From the NCBI GenBank assembly GCA_015039365.1, contig WION01000375.1:1-51686 (forward strand): 51,686 nucleotides of DNA. The letters run 5' to 3'. Position numbers and translations under genes: made by a program. Source of the stretch: Amanita rubescens. Its lineage: Eukaryota > Basidiomycota > Agaricomycetes > Agaricales > Amanitaceae. This document shows positions 1 to 11,003 of the stretch, one piece after another. The notes under the pieces are model-generated. The model was given only the letters and a program-made list of their open reading frames with translations, had not been told where the DNA came from and searched no databases. Positions within the stretch are counted from its first letter, which is position 1; the number at the start of each line of letters is the position of its first letter.

Positions 1-75
1 CACTGTCTACACGGCGGTAGAGCCAAAACCCTCCCTTTATTGAGTCTAGGGTAAAACCTAGCCTGGTGGGACAAC

Positions 76-397
76 TATTACACCCCTGTTTCACTCCTTA
101 AAACACCGCATGTTTCGCACATGCATGACTCATGTAGATAACCCTGTACCCCGATGAAGTCATACCCTATACCCATACCCTGTACCCTGTATAGTATATA
201 AGTAGAATGATTGTAATAGGTAGAACAAGCAACAAGCTCGTCTTTCCTTGGATAGCTTAGTTGTGATCCTTATCCAACTTGCCTTGAACCTAGACGGTTC
301 TTGTTCTCATTCTCATCGCTTGACACTGTCAGCGATAGCCTCTAAGAGTGATTGAGTCTTGTGTTGTGACGCCTATCTAGGGCTCATGACAACAACA
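76..397 (+). repeat. 5' LTR of the remnant
   Basis: It is the upstream copy of the repeat and ends in CAACA directly before the TGG of the candidate primer site. It contains a TATA box near 192-205. Confidence 0.65.
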
Positions 398-566
398 TGG
401 GACACCCAGTAGTTTTGACGGGTGAGGGTGCTGCAGCAGAGGACTGGCATATGAATAAATGATAAGCCATTAGGACTTTGCAGATATACGGATAACAAGA
501 AGGCAAAAAGCGGATAAGCCCAGGAAGATTGTGAGTGCCACTTGACCTCACATCATAATTTTTGGA

Positions 567-714
567 TTCTTCCAGTTCATCTGGAATACGAACCTTAAAG
601 GGGAGGTAATGTCACCCCTGTTTCACTCCTTGATATGGATTTCTTCCAGTTCATCTGGAATACGAACCTTAAAGGGGAGGTAATGTCACACCCCTGTTTC
701 ACTCCTTGATATGC
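567..714 (+). repeat. 74-bp tandem duplication spanning the polypurine tract and LTR start
   Basis: The block beginning TTCTTCCAGTTCATC at 567 is repeated at 641. Each copy holds the purine tract and the first bases of the LTR. The first copy has lost two bases (GTCACCCC against GTCACACCCC). The arrangement suggests slippage or aberrant plus-strand priming at the tract. Confidence 0.8.
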
Positions 715-990
715 CACATGCTTCGCACATGTACAACTCATGTATTTAACCCTGTACCCTAATGACTTCATACCCTATACCACAACCCTATGCCCTAGGT
801 AGTATATAAGTAGAGTAATATGTAGTAAATACCCAAGCAACAAGCTAGTCTTTCAACCTTGGACAGTTTAGTTGTGATTCCCATCTCAACTTGCCCTGAC
901 CCTTGATGGGTCTTGTATTCATCCTTGCTGCTTGACGCTGTCAGCAGTAGCTACGAAGTGATTGAGCCTTGTGTTGTGATGCCTGTCTAA
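684..990 (+). repeat. 3' LTR of the remnant, 3' end truncated
   Basis: It starts TGTCACACCCC after the purine tract. It aligns with 76-397 until GCCTGTCTA at about 989 and then diverges into unrelated sequence. Confidence 0.65.
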
Positions 991-1109
991 CCATTGCTGC
1001 GCTCTGAGGCATTGAGGTGCTACCAGCTGCTAAAATGCAGTGTCACCATCATAGCAAAAGCCCCACCCACTATCAAGACACAACCCAGCATCTAAGCAAT
1101 GAAAAAAAT

Positions 1110-1660
1110 TGTGGGGCTATGCCATAAGATCCAGCAGCTTAGAAAACATGTGTATCATAGCTCTGCCCCATCTTTCTTCTTTCTCAGCCTCCCTTTCCTT
1201 CATCTGGGTAGTGTTGGCCCCTCTCCCATTCCTCATTTGACATAAACCCATTCTCAACCCATCTGAAGAGGTCCCCAGCTGCATATTGAACAATTGAGTA
1301 TCTGGTTTCATGGGGCCTTATGCTTGCATTTGAATGGATGATCAATGCTGATGGTATAAGGAAGCAGGAAAATCAATGACCAGCCCAAGGTTCCATAGAA
1401 CCAACTGGCCCCCTTCCTTGGCATCAAAGTTCCCAAAGGGGGTGATGGTGCACCACAATTGGGCAAGGTTCATCATATTGGTATGGGGGTACAATATGGT
1501 TTGCTCACCCATGTTGAAGGATCTACAAGGGTACACCCCAACATTGCCATTGTATGGATGCCTGAGGCCAGGTTTTTTTCTCTTGAGCTCCTCAACCATG
1601 TAGTTAACATGGTCATGGTTCCTTTTACTGTAGGCCTTGAAACCATCTGATGCTGGGTTA
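1110..1660 (-). pseudogene. TET/JBP-like 2-oxoglutarate/Fe(II) dioxygenase remnant
   Basis: Read on the minus strand from about 1600, the frame gives a segment with FNMGEQT, then PHTNMMNLA, then GGQLVLWNLGLVIDFP. A frameshift near 1365 is followed by FLIPSALIIHSN and then RYSIVQYAAGDLFRWVENGF. I know this order from the basidiomycete TET/JBP-like family of 5-methylcytosine dioxygenases, which is often found beside KDZ-type transposons: metal-binding HxD, a GGHLVLWDL strand, and a distal H in HSN. Here the HxD site reads HTN, so the metal-binding acid is lost. With the frameshift the copy is dead. The sequence upstream (1661-1935) may hold more of the gene but I could not align it. The family call rests on memory of motifs. 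Confidence 0.6.
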
Positions 1661-2044
1661 GCTCAGGCAGGGCCAATAAAGGGGCAGGTGCCTACTACTA
1701 GCATAGTTGCATATCTATTGAATTGATTGAGCCCTCTGCCATAAGCCTTTCTAGGGTGGCCTCTGTTCATTGTGAATCCCATAGATGCTGTGGCTCCTAT
1801 TTCTAAAAATGAAGGATGACACCAAACTAGAAGATTAAATGACTCCAGAGCAACCAAAACAAAGTTCCAAGGCTGAATGAAAATGAGGCTCGGTCTTATA
1901 ATTGGTGAGTCACATGAGTTTTTGTAATGCTCCATTAAGATACCAGCATTTCCTGGTTCACATGTACAAATATACCTCAGCAGCCCATGTCCAGTTGCCC
2001 TTCTCCATCACACCCAACCCCAACCATGAATTTGCCACTATAGA
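1661..2044. other. No recognisable feature
   Basis: The stretch has very few CpGs and no codon pattern I recognise. A 90-codon minus-strand frame lies at 1663-1935 just upstream of the dioxygenase remnant. It could be the degraded N-terminal part of that gene, but no motif supports this. Confidence 0.4.
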
Positions 2045-2810
2045 ACATGTACAAATGATGCATCGACTCCCTCACAGAAGCATGGCACAATGATAACTAG
2101 ATTGCTCCCATCAGTCTAGCATAACACATTCACATCCTGCTGCTCCCATGCTCAACTCTATGCTGTTTCACCTGCGCCCATGCACATCAATGTACAACAT
2201 ATATCATTTTATACAACATGCATAGCATGCCCACATCTGGTTCCCCTGCCACTACTGCTCAACCCTTCCCTATCATGCTCAAACCCATATCTCAGCCATG
2301 TGGAAATACATCTCGTGAGGAAGCTGTATTCTACTTCCCCCACCAAACTCACATTCATGTATGCAGTTCATGCTCACCTGCACACCCCTGCCGCCCTTTT
2401 CTGGTATATGACATGTACAAATGATGTGTCAACTCCATTGCAGAAGCATGGCACAATGAGATCAACATGTCCACGTCCTGCTGCTCCCATGGTCAACTCT
2501 ACCCATTTCACCCAACAGCACCCATGCACATCAACAACAACTTACAGTACATTGTTTTATACAATGTAATTGAATCAGCAGTTCAGGTGGCATGGCCCTC
2601 ATCATACCACCCTCTCATTCATGCTTGCAGTCATCCTCTGCCCCCACCACCCTCACATTCATGCCCTCAGCTCACATGCACCCACAGTCACCTGCCAAAC
2701 CAAACACCCATCAAAAAATCAAATGACACAATGTCCTTCGCACCAAATAAAGCCAAGAATAAGAGACCCACTAGGGCCTCTCTCTCAAATACACCTGCCG
2801 GCTCTGGGGA
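2045..2810 (+). repeat. Diverged direct duplication, unit about 365 bp
   Basis: The sequence from CATGTACAAATGATG at about 2045 recurs from about 2411. In both units it is followed by AGAAGCATGGCACAATGA, CCTGCTGCTCCCATG and CCCATGCACATCAA at matching spacing. The copies are clearly diverged. The region is rich in C, A and T and has no convincing ORF; the open frames across it look like low-complexity by-products. Confidence 0.6.
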
Positions 2811-2817
2811 AAGTTCC

Positions 2818-4434
2818 GAGGTCTTTACCCTCCCCCACACGTATCCTTGTGGACTCCTGAGAACTCCTGGCTCACTCCTGGGAATTCCCGGGACTCCAGA
2901 GGGACTCCCACCTCCCTGGAAGACCCCTCATCCCAGCCAAAATGTACTGAGAGTGAGCTGGGACTCCCGGTAGACTCCTAGTAGACTCCCAGGACTCCTC
3001 TGGACTCCCTGTATGAGGAGTCCACAAGGAGTGTAAGGACTCCTTGTTTCATTCCTGTTTATGTGGTCATGTAACATGACCAGTTGGTCTATGCACAGGC
3101 CCACAGGTATATAAGGAGGGGGCATCTGGCACATATCCCCCAGCACCCCCTCGGGAAAAGGGGGGGCAGTGGAGGATAAGATTAGATAGGATAGATAGAT
3201 GATAGGCAGCTTAAGTAATATGATGGCCTAGATAAGATAAGATAAAATATAACAAAGTGAAAATTTCCTTTTATAGAAGTGTTACATTATGTAATATGTG
3301 ACCATGACAAAAAAGATGTGCCTAGCTTTTGTGATTCAGAATATGCAACAATCATAATGCCAAATAAAGTCAAACATGAGATATTCACAAAATATATTTC
3401 AAACATAGCTTTGAAAAAAATCAAAAAAATCAAAAAAATCATGTGATCACATCTGTGCAAGAATTGCAGTGCCAAATGCTGCCAAACTCAAGATACTTGC
3501 AAAGTACTGTTTTGAACACCAGTCTTTTGAACCTGATCTGATTTTCTGATTGCCTGACTTGTGCTGGAACACTGGTTGTCTGATGGTGATGGTCTGACTC
3601 AGACAGTGTCTGAAACACTGGTTGTCTGTTGTCTGATATTAACTGATGACATCTGATTGTCAGACAATCAAACAACCAGTTCCAAGGCTGAATGAAATGA
3701 GGCTCCATCTTATAAGAGCTGAGCCCTGTGATGTTTTGTAACACAACTTTAAGATGGCAGCAATTTCCATGTACAAACACCATGCACATAACGAAGATGA
3801 TCAGGAAGAATGGGCCTTGGATTTGCTGCTTTGCATCCCATACTGTCCCAGCACCAGTCAGGTAATCAGGAATCAGACACCATCAGATGTCAGATTTTTG
3901 GCATGTTTTCTGATGCTACTCCGAACCATTGCACAGGTCACTGCAACTGACTTCCAAGCACTTCAGTCACTCATAACCACCAGCAACCCCAACTTCCTAA
4001 AACTGACCAAACTTGATCATCACCAGACACCCCTCCCAAATTGACCTTGCAGGTGGTCACACATGGAGTGGCAAAACCAAAAGACAAACAGACTTTTTGC
4101 ATTCACATTTTAGCTTATTTAGTTTGGCATCATAATTCTTGCATGTCCTTGATCACATGGGACATTTTCAAGATTATTTTCGGACTTTACAATTTCCTCA
4201 CACTCACATCTGAAAAGGTCTTTTGCAAATATTTCAAGTACTTGGCATTATTTATTTGGTTTTACAATAAGTCCTATATGACCTGGATCATATGAATTTT
4301 CAGGTTTTTATTGCAAGTATAAACATTGCCAAACAACATGCATGCCCACCTGAAATTTGGAAAGCAGCATGAAATTGCACTGGTACCTGCACCTGGTACC
4401 TGCACCTGGTACCTGCACCTGGTACCTGCACCTG
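2818..4434 (+). mobile_element. Non-autonomous hAT-like element H (left end clear, right end missing)
   Basis: The left end GAGGTCTTTACCCTCCCCC resembles the ends of elements G and C. A subterminal array of GGACTCC/GGAGTCC follows (about 2848-3040), then GGTATATAAGGAG, a GATAAGAT-rich stretch (3175-3245), and AT-rich sequence built around CATGTGATCACAT and GCAAATAT-type words. Most of these blocks recur in inverse order at the right end of G. A TCTGATTGTCTGAC-type minisatellite lies at about 3536-3672, as in G. Near the right side a GGTACC array (4380-4431) appears instead of GGACTCC, and no terminal GGGAGGGTAAAG follows. The right end is therefore lost, or the element is a chimera of two relatives. 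No transposase is encoded. Confidence 0.6.
4380..4431 (+). repeat. Minisatellite, four 13-bp units CTGGTACCTGCAC
   Basis: Four perfect units follow each other, each with a GGTACC palindrome. The position fits the right subterminal array of a hAT-like element. Its palindrome differs from that at the left end of H. Confidence 0.9.
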
Positions 4435-4508
4435 TAATTGGTGTCCGTCATGCTCGATCCCCATCGCCCACAGTGAGTACCGCTCCCTGTGTTCACTTCC
4501 CACTCCTC

Positions 4509-5100
4509 ATGGCTTTTCTCCAGCCTCCCCCTCGCAAAACCAGGCGACACCAAGGAGGCCCAGCTCTAACAGATGGGGTTAGTGAGACAGACCCTGAAAG
4601 CGAAAGTGGCATACAGGATGATGATGATTTGCCCGACATTAGTGAGATTCCATGGATGCCTTCAGACAAACTCGAAGATTGGCAATATCATATTCGCTTG
4701 CACAAGAAAGGTCATTTCTTTCTCTCAGCCCCTAAGGTCAATGTCGGAGCAGCGGCATTCATTCATATATTGAAGTCATTACTCTCTGGCACCCTAGCCA
4801 CTGAATATTTGCCCAAATCCTCTTCTGTTCGCTGCAATCTTATGGATTCAGAAGCTTTGCTGCATTTTGCTCCAAGGCCTTTTATAGCATGTGAGCGAGA
4901 TCATCATTAGTTGCTAAAACATGTTCTCACTCACCCTGTAGCGGCAAACATGGGCATGTCGCCATTGGAGATGGTCCAAAATGCACATTGAGACAGAATG
5001 GTGGCTGAACATCAATGGCGGTTTTTATCACACATTGAATTTCACCCCCAAGCCCTCCCATGTCTGTTCAGACTCACTTGTGGAGTTTGAAATAGATGGA
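4509..5100 (+). pseudogene. Broken ORF of unknown function
   Basis: From ATG at 4509 a frame starts MAFLQPPPRKTRR, runs through an acidic Ser/Asp-rich stretch, and then reads as an ordinary globular protein (residues about 55-130, including EDWQYHIRLHKKGHFF). It hits TAG at 4908 but continues in the same frame with protein-like sequence (LLKHVLTHPVAANMG, then MVAEHQWRFLSHIEFHPQ) past a TGA near 4990 to about 5095. Continuity across two stops argues for a decayed gene. I do not recognise the family. It lies directly upstream of the DDE transposase fragment on the same strand and might have been its partner ORF, but nothing ties them together. Confidence 0.45.
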
Positions 5101-5314
5101 ATAATGACAGCCATAGTAATGGTGCAACTGCTCGTTGAACCATACCCTGTAAATCCTTTCCTTGTCTACACAGCCTTGTTACCAAAGGGGCATGATTTTG
5201 GAAATGCATATTTCGATTGAAAGTCAAATTATTCACTTAATGTTCAGGTGAGTGATGATTCACTGTACAATTCATTTAAATTAATGAATGACTCGACTAG
5301 ATCATATCCACTCC

Positions 5315-5626
5315 TCAATTACAACTAGTTGATTATGGAGTAGGACTGCCAGGGAGTCAGCATGATTCCACAACATGGCAAGAAACACATCTTCCCACTG
5401 AACATCATCGACTGTTGGGTCCTGAAGAATTTGTGTGGGCTGATTCAGCATATCCAGTGGGCAAGTGGTGCCAGGCACCTTATAAAGGGTGAGTCTGTCT
5501 TTGAAAACTTAGGACATACCTAATCTGTGTTCAAGGCCTGAAAAAAATAGTCAAGAGAACACCACCTACAATTACCATGTATCTTGCATCTGCATTCATT
5601 CAGAACATGTTAAAAATGCGCCAAGT
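5315..5626 (+). pseudogene. DDE-superfamily transposase fragment (DDE_Tnp_4 / Harbinger-like)
   Basis: The plus strand from about 5325 reads LVDYGVGLPGSQHDSTTW, and further on LLGPEEFVWADSAYP and WCQAPYKG. This spacing of D in DYG/HD, D in WADSAYP and WCQAPYK is typical of the DDE_Tnp_4 nuclease domain in Agaricomycete Harbinger-like transposases. GGTGAGT at 5488 looks like a splice donor. After an intron of about 50 bp the next exon (5536-5626) reads PEKNSQENTTYNYHV and then IHSEHVK, the expected next block of that domain. The N-terminal DNA-binding part and the region of the last acidic residue are missing. It is a dead fragment. Confidence 0.65.
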
Positions 5627-5978
5627 GTAGTTGCAACTCACTACAAATGTTGTAGTAGTTGTCTAGCCCTCTGATAGACTCAATACACGCTTTAGACATT
5701 CACAAATGCGGTCTATAACAATTGATAGCAGTGATATTAAGTCTATATCCAAGTGTAGGTACTGTAGTTCCCTACATGTAAGGAAACCTGGCCTGTTTGG
5801 TTCTATTTACTACCTATCCCATCAGGCGTGAGTTTAGGTGTCCACTATATCGCATTTTGTCCACAGACACAACCGCTACACCTATAAACTAGCTCATTAT
5901 ACACAAAATAAAGAATATAGTATTGTAACACTAAATATAAAGCATTTGAGCGATATTTGATGTTTAATCACTCAATAT
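5627..5978. other. No recognisable feature
   Basis: AT-rich sequence with scattered stops in all frames. It may hold degraded downstream sequence of the transposase, but no motif is visible. Confidence 0.4.
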
Positions 5979-6461
5979 TCAACAGGAGCATGCTTCCGGG
6001 ACAAAAGGGTATGTCCATTCCCATCTCTTTCCTCTATTCTGTGCTGACTGCTGTTCACAGCTGAGACTCTTTGTCAATTCCAGGACTTGGACAGGAGCCC
6101 TTCTCGGTTTACCACCAGCTGAATGTACAAGAAGTTGAGGGGGGACAACGTTGTTCTTAGATGGACCAATGTGGATGGGAGGACTTGTTTGTCTCCAATA
6201 TATTCTGGAGAGTTTGTTGACGATTTGGTGAGTCATACATTCAGAATTCAAATGTAATTTGTCTTGCTGATAAACATTTTCATGAATTACAGGTTTAAAT
6301 TGTGGACATTTGGAATTACTGCAAGAAGTCAAGCGATCAGTGAGACTCATGAGCAGTTGACTAGGTGAGGATTTCATGAGACGCTCGTGAGTCAAAATAA
6401 TCAGTTTGACTACTGCAGCCCAATAAATGGTTTCAGCAGAGTTTGCATCTCCAATGATCAC
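5979..6461 (-). pseudogene. Unrecognised 160-codon open frame, probably a gene remnant
   Basis: This minus-strand frame has ordinary protein-like composition (LSRIYWRQTSPPIHIGPSKN, then VPPQLLVHSAGGKPRRAPVQ). Both the length and the composition are unusual for this AT-rich, stop-rich area. I do not recognise the family and see no catalytic motif. Its direction is opposite to the transposase fragment upstream and the same as the unknown gene at 6780-7843, so the two could be parts of one old gene. Confidence 0.35.
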
Positions 6462-6769
6462 CCACCCACTATCAACTGCTTATGCACCTCCATCAACTAC
6501 CAAAATCATCCTACACCCCAGCAACTGTACAGAGCCCTGGCCGCTGGCTGCGAGCCCTCTACTAGCCTGGCTTGTATTTCCATGCCATCTTGAACTGAGC
6601 CCAGGCAGATGGAGATGGTCTCTATCAGATATGTTGGATACAAGTTTGGTCATGCTCTGGATCATGGTGGATCATGCTTGATCATGATGGGACACAGCAA
6701 GTCACCATCTTCATGACATATCTCTCTTATGAACCTTTAACCTTTAACTACATTGTTTATGTATTTAAA
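6462..6769. other. No recognisable feature
   Basis: Short open frames on both strands only. Near 6660-6690 GATCATGGTGGATCATGCTTGATCATGAT is a run of GATCATG words. Confidence 0.35.
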
Positions 6770-6779
6770 TTAAACATTA

Positions 6780-7843
6780 GCCTCTTGGTTCACATTGTCA
6801 AGCTCCAGACATCTTAACTTATCCTGTGTAGAACTGAGCTTGTCTTCAGCATCACTATATCCAATCTTCTGCTTCAAAGTTTTTCCTACATGAAGGCAAT
6901 TTGTGATAGATGGTATGACTGTAGGTGTTGACTTACCTGTGAATATGTTGAATCTAGCAAGGTTAAGCATCACAGCACAGCAGTCATTTTGAATTGCCTG
7001 CCTTTCAAAGGCACCAGCATCAATGTTAACTGCACTTCAACAATGTCCCCTTCTCGAAATAAGACAGGTGCGATGGGGCTGTATCTGGAGATTTCTATTG
7101 TTAGTAACCTTCATTTGGAGTATAGTGAAGGTTCCAAAGTGATGTATTTAATAGCTCCATTTGATCCTTCGCTTTGTTCATAATACCATACAACGTTATC
7201 CTCAGTATGGAAATAGATGCCTCCAACTGCTCATGTTAATATCCCTTTCGGATCAATGTCTCTGCTGAAAGGTATGTGCTTTGAGTAGGGATGATCTTTC
7301 CATGATGAAAAGTACTGGTTAGAGCAGTTGATGGTGGTTGCATGTTCACCATTCTGATTGATAATTGTGTTGGCCTGAAGTTTACCGGTTGGAACAAATT
7401 GGTTGAACATGGCATATATGTCTATCAAGCCTTTTATTGAAGCTTCAAAATTAGTGTTTCCTAGACCACCAGTTAAATCCACTGCTTGTTGAAGGTATAT
7501 TCCATTGTTTTGACATGACGCTGAAACAAAATGATAACTGTCAATGCCACGCATTTGTATAACAGTGCATTTTGGCTTATGATATCTCATTGTTGAATGG
7601 GGGAAGGTTGTACCAATGGAGAATTCCTTGTATGTGAACTACGACCTCTGAGTCTTCACTTCCAATATCATTGGGTTCCTTTTTATGTAGAAGATGCCAT
7701 GTGGATAAAGGCGACTGCATCACTGTGTACTTATCCGACCAGCTCCTTTTCTTTAAAATGTTAATCAGTGAAAGGGACTGATACATCTTATTTACAAACC
7801 ATTGTGATTTCTGACAGCTGCAGTAGGTTTGGGCTCCCATCAA
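6780..7843 (-). pseudogene. Multi-copy basidiomycete hypothetical protein, degraded
   Basis: Three minus-strand segments make one interrupted gene. The N-terminal part is at 7843-7577 and the middle (FVPTGKLQANTIINQNGEH) at 7590-7231. The C-terminal block at about 7110-6985 reads FREGDIVEVQLTLMLVPLKG followed by RQFKM. I associate this last block with an abundant but uncharacterised protein family in repeat-rich Agaricomycete genomes. A TGA interrupts the stretch reading MTAVL-stop-CLTLLDS near 6967, and GTAAGT near 6942 looks like a donor leading to a last exon near 6900-6780 (KIGYSDAEDKLS). Function is unknown. The family memory is moderate; the pseudogene state is clear from the stops and frame changes. 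Confidence 0.5.
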
Positions 7844-7849
7844 TGCTTG

Positions 7850-8837
7850 CTCACTCTTGAGTTAATTGAGCAAGCACATTTGCTTTAGTTGAAGTTTTTT
7901 GGTGAGTGGCCATGCACTGTGCTAAATGACAAAGCTTCTAACATACCTGCTTCTTTCCAGTTGTAATTGTCATTCATTGTCAATAGCCAAGACGCTAAAC
8001 TTGGGAATTACTGAGTTTTTGGATGCACTACTCTACCACTAATGCTATATACGCTGCCATACATTCCCATCATTTGGAACCCACATGTGGTACAGCCCAT
8101 TTGGGTGCAATTTATTTTTATTTACTGACAGTAGCAGTTGATGAGTAGTAATCTGCTCCAGTGTTACAGCTGGATCCAGATTGATGAGGGGCCTGAATTT
8201 CAAGTCCAACAAACCTGGTATCATTGGCATCACTTGTCAGAACCTGCACCATGGAGTGACATATCTCAAGGCCAGGCTGCTCTTGGTTACTACTACTCTT
8301 CACTACTCACTGGCAGCATTTGTACATCTTTTCTATCAATGACATGACAGCGCGAGCCTCACCAACCCAGATGATGCCATTACATCAGGCTTTTGGGACT
8401 TGAAAATCAGGCCCTGCTGCATGTGTATTTTTCACAAATCCAGCTGTAATGCAGAGTCAGCCTTGGCACTTGCATGCATGACAATTAAAAGCTGCACTGA
8501 ATTTCAGAATGCAGTCAATTTAGAAGCCGGTTTTTCAATCAATTAGAAACTGACAAGGCATTTTCGCACTTTATGTAAGCTGTATTAAAGCATGCAGATG
8601 GATGTGTTTTGTCCAGTGTGGAAAGGGGTAAAAAGTTTTGTCAAATGCCAGTTTGAGTTCAATGCTGATATTGATACCAGAATGATACTGTTCCAGGTAT
8701 TGTTTTCCGTACAGATGCCCTATGACTTGTCTCTTATGGACCAAAGCTATTTTTGTATGGAATGCCCTTACTAGCACTGTCGGACCTGTTCCGCCAAATT
8801 TGTTTCATTTTTCAGTAACTTGATTTAGATTGCGCAT
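7850..8837. other. Intergenic, no recognisable feature
   Basis: AT-rich with few CpGs. Frames of 60-70 codons on both strands (for example around 8050-8350) show no recognisable motif and overlap each other, so I do not call them. Confidence 0.4.
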
Positions 8838-9040
8838 GGCAATGAAGTTGCTATGGTCTAGGTAGCAATCTCTGTGTTCCTGAAACTAATGCATCATAAT
8901 ATGGTCATGACCTTTTGGGGGGAAAGCAATATGATAGTCACTTACTTTTTGCTATTGTGCAGGGCACTGAAGCTGCTAGTCTTGGTAGCAATCTCTGTGT
9001 TCCAGAAACAACTGTGTCATAACACTGTCATGATCTTTTT
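8838..9040 (+). repeat. Diverged direct repeat, about 80 bp, spaced 125 bp
   Basis: GGTAGCAATCTCTGTGTTCC occurs at about 8861 and again near 8985. Similar flanks stand on both sides (AAGTTGCTATGGTCT against AAGCTGCTAGTCTTG before; CATAATATGGTCATGA against CATAACACTGTCATGA after). Confidence 0.7.
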
Positions 9041-9719
9041 TTTGGTAAGAGAGAAGAAGCCAATCATTGCACCAACTCACATGCAATTTGGCAGGTATAA
9101 AGGGCAGGAGATGGGAAGGTGGACTGGACCATTCATTCAATTTGTTTTGATTCTTATCTGCTGTTACCTGCCAGGCTTTCAGCCTTATATTTTGGGAAAA
9201 GCAATCATCATCTTGTACCCATGTAAGTCCCTACCAAATTCAAGATAGCGTGTTTAAATTCAAACCATATCTTCAGGAAAGGTCAAATGAAAAAGGAGTC
9301 AAAGAACACTATAATTGAGATGTAAGAGCATTTTTGCTGTGGTTTTATATGTGCTTAAAACATACATATATTTAGTGCCTCCAGTGAGGAAGACCCTGTT
9401 GCTTCTGACAATAAATTGTGAGTTTCTTTGTTGACAATTCGTCCAATCAACCCCTTTTGTAAATCAGGATAGTAGGGTAAAGCAAAGAAAGCCACAATTA
9501 AGCTGTGTTGCTATGGAGTGAGTAGGCTTGCATCGTTTGACAGTTTGTGCTTATTAAATGTCATATGTAACATGATTAGTGTGTCTTCCTCCAATAGTGG
9601 TCCTAAAAAGTAGATGATGATCTCTTCAATTTTAAAGTTGATCATGATGGTGATAGAGTTAAGTGAATGTAGGTTAAATGTGAAATTTCGTTCATCATCA
9701 GTTATTCACATTAACTTTT
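9041..9719. other. Intergenic, no recognisable feature
   Basis: AT-rich sequence without a supported ORF, RNA gene or repeat. Confidence 0.4.
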
Positions 9720-10909
9720 TTTGTTGAATGCCATCAGCTAAAGCAAAGCTTCCCAGTCTATGTATGTGTAGACTGTATGCCAATTTATCTATTTCTAACC
9801 CTTTGAAAAAGCTGCAAGACTTTGCTGTTACCAGGCAATGCCTCCAGGTCTGAAACGGCTTTCCAGAAGAGTTCAGCCTGCATCTTCTGAGACTTGCGGC
9901 TTTGCTCATACATCTCTTCAGTTACTATGCTTCCAACTAATTCGTGAGGATGGCCTTTGCCTCCGAGCCAACGGACAAACCATGTACGGAACAGTTCAGC
10001 AAAGAAATTAATTAGCCTTGCATGAACAGAGTGGGTTGAATATTCGATAGTGGATTTGTCTACTGAGGTTGCCAGGGCCAGTGATACAGTTATTCCATAG
10101 GGTGCTGACAAGCTGGAAGGCGTAAAGGTATGTATCTTCCTTTGTTTCGTACTCCAGAGGAGCTTTGATGATTGACCAGACACCGCACAGGCCAAGATGA
10201 AGCCCATGCTCAATGAGCAGGACATTAAACAATTGGCTCCTGATGTTGGCATGTTGCGTGTCATTGTGAGGTTTGACAAAATAAGTGGCAGGGGCTCCGA
10301 TTGGATTGTCGAATGCTCGATGCAGGAGGATGTCTTGGATTAGCCTCAAGTACAGAGATGCTTTCCTTCCTTTGCTGAGTTTGAAGAGCTCTGTGAGAGC
10401 CTTGTGTGTATCTTTGTCAGGAATCATAGCAAATAAATACTCGCATTTATAATCCTCATCCAGGGATGGTGGATCCATCAGGAACTCGAGGCATCCAGGT
10501 CAATTTCTTGGAAGCTCGGATAACCGATTTCACATTTGATATCGGGTTCCGTTGATGATGTATTGACTTTCTTCAGAATCAACTCGTATCCAAATGCAAC
10601 AATGAGAGTCTTCCAAAGTTCAAGATGTTTGACTTCAAAATAAAGATCCAGATCTGCATTTTGATAGATTGTCCTTTCAAAAAATTGTAATGCTGTGGAA
10701 CCGCTGATAACAGCATTAGTTCATTCCATCATATATGCAAAATCAATAATGTGGGAGTCCGTTTCCAAGAAAGGCGTAATCACTCTTCGTAGACTGAAAG
10801 TGAATCGGCAATAAGCTTCTTTCAAAACCTTCATTCTCCTAGAGGTGCGTTCTAGAACCAAAAGATCTTGAATTGGCAACAAGTCAAATACGTCGTGCCA
10901 CAGTTCCAC
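9720..10909 (-). pseudogene. F-box protein with a nucleotidyltransferase-like GSTAL motif, degraded
   Basis: On the minus strand, 10909 starts MELWHDVFDLLPIQDLLVLE, followed by RTSRRMKVL. This is the start of an F-box, which in eukaryotes joins a substrate receptor to SKP1 and cullin. A TGA at about 10725 interrupts the frame, which then goes on with VISGSTALQFFERTIYQ and ADLDLYFEV. G-S-T-A-L followed by DLDLY resembles the GS...DxD pattern of nucleotidyltransferase-fold proteins; that part is inference. Further pieces follow after a frame change near 10480 (LLHRAFDNPIGAPATYFVKP) and near 10000 (FRTWFVRWLGGKGHPHELVG, then EEMYEQSRKSQKMQAELFW). The gene runs to about 9720 and has at least two frameshifts. 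Confidence 0.5.
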
Positions 10910-11003
10910 CCACGCTCAATGAGCTGCATTTGTTGTCATTCAAAGTATGTAACATTGAAAGAACGGTGTTACTCACTGGTCGTAAGCTATCATGGTACTA
11001 TCT

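Larger units (their letters stand above)
76..990 (+). mobile_element. LTR retrotransposon remnant: two LTRs with almost no interior
   Basis: Two related direct repeats lie at 76-397 and about 684-990. Each holds a TATA box (TAGTATATAAGTAG near 192 and 799) and a shared downstream stretch that includes GTGTTGTGA. A candidate primer binding site, TGGGACACCCAGT, follows the first LTR at 398. A purine-rich tract (AAAGGGGAGG) stands just before the second LTR. Only about 285 bp separate the LTRs and no gag or pol is left, so this is an internally deleted element. The start of the first LTR has decayed from TGTCAC to TATTAC. The second LTR loses similarity after 990, so its 3' end is missing. Confidence 0.75.

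Noticed and set aside
2180..2973. Overlapping plus-strand frames of 70-168 codons, rich in His, Pro, Cys and Ser
   Set aside because: They overlap each other in different frames and follow the base bias of a duplicated, C/A-rich non-coding stretch. No motif supports any of them.
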